A DNA stretch of 64,000 nucleotides from Karalla daura (Eukaryota > Chordata > Actinopteri > Chaetodontiformes > Leiognathidae). The stretch covers positions 15,419,669 to 15,483,668 of the forward strand of contig CM055193.1 in NCBI GenBank assembly GCA_029224185.1. The letters are read 5' to 3'. Below, in pieces: positions 39,773 through 50,695 of this stretch. The notes beneath the pieces were generated by a model. It was not told the origin of the DNA. It did not search any database and saw only the letters and a list, made by a program, of their open reading frames with translations. Made by a program: the position numbers and the translations under genes. The first letter of the stretch is position 1, and the number at the start of each line of letters is the position of its first letter.

Positions 39773-42700
39773 CTAAAGCCGCACGCGATCCACCACGTAG
39801 CTGTCGTACGGGTGGCCCAGTAGTCTCTCCACGTCAGCCTTGGGCACCACCCAGCACTTGCCGGCGTGGCGCTTTCGCACCGTGTCTTTCAGCGCCTTGT
39901 CCTGCAAGGTGACGGGCATGTGCTCGGGGCCCCACCGCAGCACCCCCCTGGCTAGAGTCGCCTCTTTGTGAGCGGCCGCGTCCGTGTGGTCCTTCACCGC
40001 AGTGACGCTCATGTCCACATGCTGAAACTGGCCTGCAGACGGAGAAAGGGCAGCAGTGGCGGGAAGTTAGTATTTACTGAAATACTGCAGTCGAGTTTAA
40101 ATCAGGTGCCTCGCCTTTGCTACATTTGATGCAACTTTTTCATTTTTCTCCACTGGATTTAACTTGGAAATGCTGCATTTTTTTACAATAAGTTAAACAT
40201 CTTATGAAATACACAGTAGCACATTGTTTGGGATTAAATCAGAGGTTCGCAACCTTTTTGACCTATAACCTCTTATGAAATTGCAGAGTCAGATTTTAGA
40301 ATAGATTCGTATACATGAGTACTTATGAAGATAAATCCGGTGACCCTTCTTAGGGACCTGACCCCTTAATTAAGAATCACTGTAATGCATATTACTATGC
40401 ATATTAAGTATCTCATCAGACCTGAAATGTACTTACCCAGAAGGCCTTGGGTCAGCGAAGACAACCCCCGTCCATCTGTGATGTAGAAGCCCAGGTGAGC
40501 CATCTGCAGGTAACTGGGGTGTTTGTAGTGGTGGAAGAGGATCAGGAAGCGCACATCCTTGGCCAGCTCGACCCAGCAGCTCCGGTGGTTGTCGACGGTG
40601 ACCGTCACGCCCTGCCGGCGCACCGAACCCTGCTGACTGATGGGGAGGGTATCGCGTCCTTCGCCTTCCACCCTGACGGCATCCAGTGAGAGGGTGATCG
40701 TGATGTCGCCAGAGCCGCCCGTGGCCGAGGAGATGGTGAGCTGGTCAAAGTAGGTGCGGGTACGGTCCTCTGCGCCGTGCTTGGAGGGAGCCCCCATCAG
40801 GTGGCCATCAACAATGATCCCTTGATGGAAGAAGGAATGGCATGTAAGCAATGTAATTAAAGAGGTGATGCTAGTGTGATCGACACACTTACTGGTTGGT
40901 TATATATTACCAAGCTTAAAGAGAAACAGAAAGATCAGCCTTGCTCTGATACAGGTGTTTTAGCAGCAAACACCTTTTAGCTTGCTTAGCTTAGGAAGTA
41001 GAGCTAGTATTACCACTTATCCATTGGGGTTTTTTTTTTAAGACTTTAAGACATTTATTTCCCAATAAATACACCTTGCTAAAGCTAAATACATAGAATT
41101 ACCCTGCCCAGATTAGCTTTGGCCTGGCATTTAGAGGAAAAAAATAAGCCAAGCAGATAAAGCTAACATTTCACTTTGCTTAGCAATAAGCTAACAATCA
41201 GCTTTGCTGAGCAGATAGAGCAACCATTACCACAAGTTATGTTAGGTTTATTTTTCACATATATTTCTGTCTCAAAGATATCACAGAGGTTACAGTAAAT
41301 ACATGTTTAAAATTAATAATTTTCCCCCTCTTTATGAAAAGTTAGCTGCACATGAGAAGTGTTGCTGATCGGTCAGTTGTAGTGTTGATCCTGGACAAAC
41401 AAGTTAGTGGTCGATCCAGGAACAACATTTGCATGATGAATTCAGTACATATTTATTTATACACCTGACTGGTGAATTTCTTAGCAAACCTCTTTCTGGG
41501 TCCTCAAGCAGCCTGAGAACATCATTAGCCCGGCCATCAACCGTAAAACACAGGTTCTGATGCAGTTTTGGCAGCTGGACCACAAAATGAGGATCTCCAT
41601 CAACTACAACAGACAGTAGCCAGCATCAATACATTGCGAACACATGAATATTCATTAATAAAAGTTAACTCAGAGGCGGCTCTTGACCTGATGAAGAGAA
41701 GACCCGGATGGTGCTCAGTCTGGATGTAGGTTCTAAAAGCACAAGACATTCATCTAAAGGACAGTCCTCCTCACTCCCCTGCACTGGAATCAACAACAGG
41801 TCTAATGCAAGCAGTGTCTCCACAATAAATGACAACCTATTCAAAACATGCAGCTGTACCACACTAAAAATGTAAAAAGTGATTACCAAACGAGTCTGTG
41901 TCAGCAGTGTCATCCCCTAAAGATGAGAAAGAAAACAGTTTTGAGATTGGCCTGTAAAGTCTTAGCAACTCTCTTAGTGACTTGATCTTTTTTATCGACT
42001 TTATTGACTTTCATTCCGAAGCTGAAAGTCTATAAAGCATCAACATTGCATTTAAAACTTACACGCGTCATAGTTGAGATCATAGTCATAGTCATAGGTT
42101 GCGTCATAGTCTGGGAAACAAACAATAAGGTCAGAGTTCATTCTACTTCCTTGAAGGAACTGGGATTTTGCAGGAAATAACTGTGGATCTGAGCATTGAA
42201 ACTGTACTCACCTTTCACAAGATCAATATCTACAACAGATGCAACATGAAACAGTTTATTTTAGTTCCAAAGCGTTAAACTGTCTGATCCAAGTTATATC
42301 AGGATAAAACAGATTTTACTAAATAAAATGTAATTAAAGCTCAGAGAAAAATAATTAGTCACTGGAATAAGAGAAAGTTGATTTTACCTTTTCTTTGAAT
42401 GAAAGTAGAGACATCTAGTGGAGAGATAAAGAACAGTCGGTCAGGAAGGCATTTACAGAAGTCTGCACAACAAAGCACAGAGATGAAATAGTTTCAGATT
42501 GGACTCAGTCAGTGGTGAGCTGAGACCTACCCAGGAGCCCTGCAGCCTCCCACAGCCGCGGGCCATCTGTTACACCGGGCATGGGAGCGAAGGTGGCCGA
42601 CACAAAGGTGGCGAGACGTGGGCTCGACTCCGTGTCGTTGGGCTCCACAGTCGGAGGAGGTGCCGGGGTGGGAGGGGTGAGCTCTGGTGGCGCAGTGGTG

Positions 42701-45700
42701 ATCTCGGCCTGAGGAACACTCGGGGCAGACGTTGTGCTGGTTTCTGCCTGTGTGGCGGGTGAGGTCACTTTGGCGGGAGGGAGGGAGGTCCTCTCTGTGT
42801 CGGGCTGTGGGGTGAGGGGTCTCCCGGGCTCTGTCTGGGCCGCGCTGGGTGGGAGCGTGTTGCTGGTGGTGAATGTTAACATTGTGGTGGCTGTGGAGCT
42901 GGGAGTTGTTTTCGAGACATGGGGCTGCGGAGTGGAGATTTTTCCAGGTGCAGGGGGTGATGCTGTTTTTAGAGCATTAAGTAGGGAGGTGGGCATCTTA
43001 CCGGCAGGGGGAGGGAGTGCTGTTTTGGATTCATTTTGGGAAGGAGTTGGCTTCTTACCAGAGAACGGCGCTGGGGCAGTTTTGACAGAGCTGGGGGTTG
43101 AGGTTGTTGTGGTTTTCTTGGACACCGAAACCGCCACTTTGGCAGTGGAAGTGGGCGGCAGGATCTTTTTACTCGGTGGAATATTCGGAGGGGGCTGTGG
43201 GGGTGCCGGCTTTGTTTTGCTTGGCCTGGGCTGGAGGGACGAATTAGGCTTTTTTACGACACCAGCGGCCAATGCTTTGGTGGTGGCAGTGGTTGTGGCG
43301 GTTGTGGTGATTGTGGCGGCGGCGGTGGTGGTTTTCGCCGTGGCTGGAGTAGGAGCTGCTTCGTCTGAATCCGGCTTCACTACGACTAAAGAAGTGACTG
43401 GCGTGACAAAGTTATATTTGAGGGACAGATTGGTGGCTTTGTCTGCCAGTAACCTTTGGGTGGCAGGATCAGTCGCGTTCAGCTTGGCCAGCAGAAGCTC
43501 CTTGATGGTGAAATATGCCCAGAGACGGTGCACGAAGCTGGAGATCCCTCTTAAGCCCGCTGAGCAATCTAGAGAGTCCGCACTCCCATTCCCCCCGGGT
43601 GAAACCATCACGTCATTCTCCAGCTTGACACGTTGCTTTGAATCTGTGGCCGCCAACGACACCTTTAAATCCTTGACTCCTGGTTTGACCTTCCCAGCGA
43701 CCACCAATTCAGAGCCTTGAAAGTAGTTGGGGAACAAGGAGCGGGTGATGTCAAACGCCTGGTCGTCCAGGTACGACAGCTGGATGTCGGACAGCAAGGG
43801 GCTGGCTACTTCATCGTAGAAACCCTTCAGCTGCAAGGCGGCGTCCGCATCCTCGTACACCATCCTGGCCACGCCGCGGTTGTCCAGAGCCAGACGTTTC
43901 AGGAGCAGGAAGTCTGCATCGTCCCCAAATGCCAAGCCAAACAGAGAGGCGGCCCCCAGAGCCTTCTTAGCGTTGCTGAGGATAATGTCGCCGGCTGTCA
44001 CTCCGATGGTTGCCTCTCCATCAGTCAGGAAAATGACCAGAGGAACACGGCGAGGTGAGAGGAGTTTGGAGGAGGTGGAGGACGGAGGGTTCACCAGCTG
44101 AGCAGCAGAGAGGAGAGCAGCGTTGATGTTGGTCCCTGACGCAAAATAAAGGAACAATGACGGGAGAGTGAAAAGAGGAGAAGCGTAAAAAAAATGTCCA
44201 ATACGATGATATTTCTATTTAAAACTTACATCCTTCTGCATTGATGCTCTTCACGAAGTCTTTGGCGTCTCGTACGTTCTGGCGAGTTGCCCGCACCGTC
44301 CGTCCTCTCTTCCAGGTGTTAACCTTGTCTGAGAAGGTGATGATGTTAAAGTGGTCTCCCTCTCTTAGGTCCCCGAGAATGGTGCTCATGGCCTGCTTGG
44401 TCTACTGACAGAAAATAACAGTTGAGTTGATGACAGATAGTCCATCATTTATGCACAATATTTCATAAAACTCTCATAGCGACCCAGGGAGTCCGAGCAG
44501 TTTGTCCACTTTACCTGTTTTATCTTCGTGCCTATCATTGAGCCACTGATATCAATGACAAATATAACATCCTTAGGAACTACAGGAAGACCTCTGGGTG
44601 CAAAGTAATGCACAAAGTAGCCATCATACACCTGAAAGAGGGCAGAAATAAACACACATCTAGTGCATCCTTTGTGTAAACTTGTGTATCTGGCAGGATG
44701 GAAATGAAACAATGGGCCTGACCTGGATTTCACCCATGAGGTCCTTGAGTTCCACATCATACTGAATGATGAAGTCGGCATTTAGACCTTTGGAGGAGAT
44801 GCTGTTCTGCTGTCTTAGAGTGGGGCTGTAGTGAACTCGAGCACAGCCAGCATTCTGCTCAATGTGAGTGGAGGCAGGAGCATCAGCATCACCTGCAGGG
44901 ATTGAAAACATGGATCGATGCACAGTCGTAACCAGTTCTTTTCAGGAGGTACCTACAAGAACAGCTCATTTTAGTGCACATGCATATTTGCATTCTTTAA
45001 ATCAGTCAATGTAAGGAAAAGAGAGAAATGGCCTTACTGCGTGCCACTGCGTGCCACTTCAACAAAAGACCCAGTAAATGACCCAGTAAGGCCTTCCTTA
45101 CTGAGAAGTTTCCAATCATTATTTCAAGCTAAGCAAACCAGCGTCTGGCTGGAGCCTCCTTTTTGCTGTACAGACAAGAATGCATTATCAACCCATTAGG
45201 AATGCTTATAAAATAGTGGATCACTTTTCAATTATCCACTTGTCCAGGGTGCATTCCCTGCATTTGTGGCCATGGCATCAGTTTGATAAGTACTGATAAG
45301 TACTGTATGAGGCAAAGTACAGTTTTGTCTTTGATAGTTGTTTGTGAGGTCATAACGGTCATACTTCACCTTGAGCAGTGTTGGAGAGCAGTCTGCTCGT
45401 TTTGAGAGGGAGGACCTTGATGAAACTGATGCCTGTGCGCTCTATGATGCTCACGTCCAACGTGAGGTTCTGCACAGGCTGCCCGGGCCTCAGACCCAGA
45501 CTGAGCTCATATCGTCCCAGTCTGCGAGGCAGCAGCTCCTCGTAGGACAGGGTGAAGAACATCCGTGCTCCTGAGGGCACGCTGACTGCCACACGGAACT
45601 TCTCAATCTCCCTTTCTCTGGAACATCGCAGAGAGAAAGAGATGAATCACTCACAATAACAGACTCAGCATTGCGAAACACGCAGCATGTCATGATTCGT

Positions 45701-48700
45701 TGCGAAATGCACTCGTTTTGTGGAAGGTAATAGAAAAGAAAATAGCCTGAGACTGACTTGGTAGCAACAAGTCCGGCTGTTTTTCCTTGCTTCTTAGCAG
45801 CATCGTATATTTTCCTGGCAGCAGCTCTCTCCTTCACCTGGGCCACGTACACCTTGCCATTGGAGGTGCTGAAGGGATAGAGAAAAAAAGGAAGAAATGC
45901 CCTCTGTGCGTCTAACAGTACCCAGATTATATTTCAGAAGCACTCCTGGCCGGCATGGAGTTGCTGAGCATGATTTACTTGAATCTTGCTCCTTGACTTT
46001 ATAGAGCAATCACAGGGCTGCCTCACAAACACGCATCGTGCTTGTTTACGGACAGAGTTCATAGCTTATGGAGGCCGGGCGGGGTCATAAACAGGTTGAG
46101 TGGGAAAGAGTAATTTCCCTCTAAAAACACCATTAATGAAGAGAGATCTTGGAGGCCGATGACGCTCTTGGGGAGTTCCGCTGTGTGCTACACCCTTGAA
46201 AATCCCAACCAAAACCACCGCTCAAAGGTGCGATCCAATTCACACAGTGCGCGGCGTAGACTCTGGTGACCACTGATGTCATGTGACAAGGTGTTAAATT
46301 AAGGTCAAGTCCTTTGAACAAATATATCCAAAGAGAAAAAACATCAAGGGCTAACTAAAATAAATCCACGGGCTTGAAACGGGTCTTGTTTGAGGAACAG
46401 AGCAGAATGGCATGGGAGCGCAGAGTGGAAAAATGGAGGCGCTTGTATTTATATGTGTGGCTGGCTGAGGGGGTTCAGGAATGGCTGTACATCAGTGACC
46501 CGCACTCCGAACACAGAGTTCTTAGTTTCAGACACAGAAATGCCAAAGAAGTAACGCAACACGTTCGCCACAGCTTTTTTTCCTCTGGGTATTTGGTGGT
46601 GTGCAGACGGCAGCACAGGCCCTGAGTGTGTGTGTGTGTGTGTGTGAAAGGCAGAAGTGAAAGAGCGATGTAAAGGATTATGGTTGTAAAAAGCCGTCCA
46701 AGTTCCAGACTCACACATACTTAAAAGTCTACATCCACCTCCATGTAGGCACGCATACGTACAGTAGATGTAGGCATGTGTGTATGTGGCGTATCTTACC
46801 TGGCAGACTGCCTCAGTAAACAGTGCAGAGGAGAAAAAGGGGGACTGGGCAAACTCCTGTCATTTTCTCTATTAACTTTCTGACTTTCGTTTACAAAGCC
46901 TGGTATTCATCTGTGCTCAGGTTCCCCCTCCTCCTGACCTGCTTCCGCTCCTGAGTCCAGCTCCAGGGATGGTGTTTGGCCTGCAATGTTGACTTATTTG
47001 TTTTGATTATATTTAGCATTTTTGAAGGAGATCGGTCAGCGACCCTCTTAGTAATCAAATTATGCATCTCCTCCAGACCGGAATTCTAGTGCCTTACATA
47101 ATTCCTCTGAAGTTTTATTTCTGGGCTCTGCCCATGCACCAGAACATTACTCTCATTTGTCTCAGTTTCTCACCATATTGCTGAGAAATAATATTTGTGG
47201 AGGAAATAATATTTTCATGCCAACTTCAATACCTGTGGCCCGTTAGGTGTACCTTTAAAAAAAAGAAGGTCCAACTGGTGGTGAGGAAGTATAATAGGCA
47301 ACACAGTGGCTTTTCTGATTTTTGCACTGATATTGGAGATTAAAACTAAATGCAATGGAAAACATGCAGCAAATAGTGCAGGATGCATCCATCTTGATTT
47401 TGGGTGGCTCACGGGGAGAGATTGTTATTCCGGGCCTGACTTACATGGAGAAGTTGGAGATGAAAGCGGTGGAGGGCAGGTCCACCTCAAAGGCGGCCTC
47501 CTTAGTGATGGGGAGCTGGTTCCAGACCGAGCTCTGGACCGTGGTCACAGCGTAGCGGGACACCACCGAACACCTCACATGGTAGTCCGTCACCTTCAGC
47601 TGATGGTGAAGCAAAATGCGAGGAGAAATAAGTCAAAAGGCTGGAGGTCAGGACCCATGTGAGGGTGGACTTGGTGGACAGATTTTGCAACATTCACACA
47701 CATTCCAGGAATAAGTTTTGAGTAGTAGTTTTAGCATTTACTTAAACCCACTGTGCTATCCTGAGGCTCCAGTTAGTTTTTCTTGTTCTTCTTCTGTTTA
47801 TTTTTTAAATCCCCCTGCAATGCTCAGATGAGTCAAGTGAAACAACACAAAGCACCTCCCTGCATGCTGTCTCTGTCCCCCTCCTGTTTACTTGGGTAGC
47901 GCCGGCGCCTGCAGAGACCAATCTGGTCAGCAAAGGCCACATTACTGCGGGATGAGGCGACAGGCACCAGCCCTCCAGCTCGCTCGCTTGCTATTTTGCA
48001 GAGCTGTGGTTTGTGCTATACATACTGAATTGCTGTATGCTTTCAGCGGATTGCTTCACGGTCCACACTGAAGCAAATGGAGGGGAAAACCACAGTGGAG
48101 CCACTGATGATACTCCGAGAGGTGTTGATGGCGGTTTGCCTGCGGAGCATGTCCGGCAGTTCACTCGGTGTAAGACTGGAGCACACAGGTGTTATTTAGT
48201 CCTTTTTTGGTACCAGCTGTGTACAGTATGGGTCCCTCATTCTAATGTCCCTGCAGTCACATACAAACTGAATTCATCAGAAACTTAGAACCTCATAGTT
48301 CATAACAGTCTCTGTCTAAACTTACCGCTGGTTTTGCTGTTTTGCTTTGACGTTTGGCTCTCTGCAAAAGACACAAGGCACAAAGTCAATGAAGTGCACG
48401 GAAAAGTCTCATAAAAAGTCTTTTATGATGGAGAATACTGTTGTGATCGCCTGCATGGCACCCTTAATTAGTATGATGGCTTGATTTTTGAAGTAATCAC
48501 TGCGATCTCCCTATGTGAGGGCTAGGTCACGATTTTGTTTCAAAATAGTCTGAATCAAAGCCATTCATGAATGGAGGGGAAGTGGAACTGGAAATAAATG
48601 CTTTCACTGTACGCAGGGCCAAGCGAGGGTTTGCACGGTTTGGTCTCAAATGTTAATTTTGCACACAAGTCACTGCTGTGTCAATACATTACCACATATC

Positions 48701-49087
48701 CTGGGAATTTAACATAAACAAATAGCTTAAAGAGTGGAAAACCTTGACAGGGAAACATAAAAATCATCTAATTTATATGAACAAATAGGCCTATAGCTCC
48801 CGTTAGAGCCGCAAAAGCTCATTTAGGGAAACAGGGATTTTTATGTCTTCAGGATCTGATCATTACAAGGTCCATCACATATTTATAAGCAAGGTACTGT
48901 TGAGGCATTCTTCTTTTGACATTTCAATGAAAACTTCTGAATTATTACTGTGAGTAGAAAACACCAAAGAAAACAATACCTGCAGACGAAGTTTTCCTCC
49001 CAGGTTTGCTTCATAATCCAGTGTTAGTCCATGTTGCAGGTAAAAAGTGAAGAAGACTAGAAAGCAGTGAAGCCTCATGTTCATCAT
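39773..49087 (-). CDS. itih6: inter-alpha-trypsin inhibitor heavy chain 6, 17 coding exons
   Basis: Secreted heavy-chain family protein, presumed to act in the extracellular matrix. Minus-strand exons: 48980-49087, 48326-48361, 47445-47599, 45758-45868, 45370-45617, 44723-44892, 44515-44631, 44230-44401, 42531-44135, 42388-42414, 42212-42229, 42063-42110, 41887-41916, 41688-41783, 41490-41603, 40437-40820, 39773-40032. Phases close to 1232 residues (human 1313). Seen: signal peptide (MRLHCFLVFFTFYLQHG), VIT domain (about 49-180), von Willebrand A domain with MIDAS DISGS (303-307) and FLTDGEAT near 410, a Pro/Thr-rich mucin-like region (about 627-885) in one 1605-base exon, GDPHF (983-987) and the C-terminal heavy-chain domain. 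The long Pro-rich insert and the pfkfb1 neighbour (human Xp11.2 order) point to ITIH6 rather than ITIH5. The start is the first ATG of a GTGGACATGATG run; the upstream GTG is not used. Confidence 0.93.
42904..43089 (-). repeat. itih6: imperfect 19-20 residue tandem repeat inside itih6
   Basis: Three consecutive units follow the pattern (S/L)KTA-x-P-x-GK-(K/M/I)-(P/S)-T-P-like: SVKTAPAPFSGKKPTPSQNE, SKTALPPPAGKMPTSLLNA and LKTASPPAPGKISTPQPHV. A partial fourth begins SKTTPSS. The units lie in the Pro/Thr-rich region and are visible only at protein level. Confidence 0.75.
45230..45270. repeat. short fragment of teleost interspersed repeat in itih6 intron 5
   Basis: 'ATTATCCACTTGTCCAGGG' followed by 'TGCATTCCCTGCAT' resembles parts of the same repeat family found at 18945-19570, 29765-29965 and 50040-50140. 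Homology is short and tentative. Confidence 0.3.
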
Positions 49088-50189
49088 GTCCACAGTGAGT
49101 CAGGCTTCAGGCTCCTTGCTGAGGTGAGTCTCTGTGCGTGTCTGACAGCAGCACATAACCTCACATTTTACTCAAGACACTCTTACTGCTCTCTCACTGT
49201 CTGTGATTTCCACTTCTGTTTTTGCGGCGGGGAGTCTGGACCCTTCCTCTTCCCTCCACGGCAGCAATGATGATGCCAAAAGCACCGGAGTGTGTAAGTG
49301 CGTGTCTGCGTGTGTGGGTTGAAATCCGTCAGGTGTTGTGGGAAAACAGACGGCCGAAAAGAAGACTCGCGCGAGTTTAGTTGAGAGTTGTGTGAGTCCC
49401 GCTGGGTTGGATCAAGGCAGCTCCCAGCTTGTGTTCATGCATACTGGAAATTTCGCCAGCGAGGTCCACGACAGAAATGAGCGATTATTAACCCCTGCTG
49501 AGCTGTTAGGGGGAAACACCTCCCTTGCAAACCTCCTCCTCCCCCGCTCTCTCTCCCTCCTCCCCATCGTAGTACCTCTACTTCAAGTTCCCCGGTCTGA
49601 GCTCTGCACGTGTCTTTACATATTTCCCCAAACTTTTCATATCTGTCGACTGTTGCTGCACGAAGCTCCATTACTAGCTGAAAGGACACGTTGATTGGTG
49701 AGTTTGAGGATAACTTGGTTCAGCTTCTCTGTGGGGGCATTAACAACATGTTAATGACTACCCGGCTAGATAGCTAGCAACCTAACTAGCCAACTAGAAA
49801 AATGAATACAATACATGCTGTGCACGCTCTATACTTCAGAAAAGGTAAAGTTGTATTTTAAAGCATTATTATTTCAATATTAGTGTATGCTTAAGAAAAA
49901 GGAAAGTTTAGATGTACAAGATTTAGATTTTCCCAAGTGAACCAGAGGGAAGTAAAAAGTTTCTTTCTATCAATAATCAATCTTTGGATAAGTACATGCT
50001 GAATTGAACCAAACTGCTTTTTAACTGTGTTTTATTTGTGTGCGCTGCATCTAGGATGCATTCCCTGGATTCCCTGGGTACAAAGTAGGTAAGGTAATGG
50101 ATGGATGGATGGATGGATGGATGGATGGATGGATGGATGGACGGGACAGCTGCAGTGAATTTATCTTCTCCACACACTGTTGTGTTTTG
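49088..50189. other. intergenic region between itih6 5' end and pfkfb1 3' end
   Basis: This region holds the presumed itih6 promoter (about 49090-49350, no TATA box seen) and a CT-rich stretch near 49530-49570. A diverged repeat ends in (ATGG)n. No coding exon was recognised; open frames are short and lack similarity. Confidence 0.5.
50040..50140. repeat. teleost repeat fragment ending in (ATGG)n
   Basis: 'GCATTCCCTGGATTCCCTGG ... AAGTAGGTAAGGTA' is followed by an uninterrupted ATGG array (50096-50140). This is the usual end of the common teleost noncoding repeat, whose tail is commonly ATGG units. Confidence 0.6.
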
Positions 50190-50695
50190 GACATAACTTT
50201 ATTTACATTATCTCAATAAGGTATCCAGATCTACAACACAGTTTGTTTTCTTTTAGCATTGTGCCTGGTGCGAATTTTAACCAATGTAATTAAGTGATCC
50301 ATGACACATGACGTCATTTACAACAGCTACATGTGCTTGAGGGCCCAGGCGACATATACAACCTCTCTGCACCTTCATAGATCTTTTCCTCACAGCTTTA
50401 ATGTACAGTGCAGTGTTTTTTTTTTTTCTAAGGCATTTGTAAACAAGGAGACACTTCCAAAATGTAAGGAAAAGCAAACTCTAGTCAAATAAGACACAGG
50501 AACATTTCATGGACGTGCTAAAAACAGAATCCCATGCAGCAGCTACATATTCTCTGCCATTGCAGGGGGAGGCACCTCTGCTCCCCTCTCCCAATCAACC
50601 TTCAGCCGGAGTGCATCTCTGTCATTAAATGGAGTTAATAAGTAGCATCACGTTGCACCATTCATATGATTGTAGTCCTTATCGCAAAAGAGCGT
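50190..50695 (-). other. pfkfb1: probable pfkfb1 3' UTR
   Basis: Noncoding sequence after the pfkfb1 stop on the minus strand. TTTATT at 50198-50203 reads AATAAA on that strand and is the best polyadenylation signal. No competing exon was recognised. Confidence 0.5.

Noticed and set aside
39385..39912. 175-residue and overlapping 164-residue plus-strand frames
   Set aside because: They overlap the itih6 last exon and the CpG-rich patch. The Arg/Ser/Pro-rich translation is typical of GC-rich noncoding DNA, and no similarity was recognised.
42734..43720. 328-residue open frame on the plus strand
   Set aside because: It lies antisense to the large itih6 exon, and its valine/glycine-rich content mirrors the Pro/Thr-rich coding strand. 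The itih6 frame has domain similarity and matching phases.
49037..49093. GTG-initiated extension of the itih6 N-terminus
   Set aside because: The codon at 49091-49093 is GTG on the minus strand. The ATG six bases downstream (49087) starts a normal signal peptide.
50096..50140. Possible CRISPR-like regular array
   Set aside because: It is a plain ATGG microsatellite with no spacers; the genome is a vertebrate.
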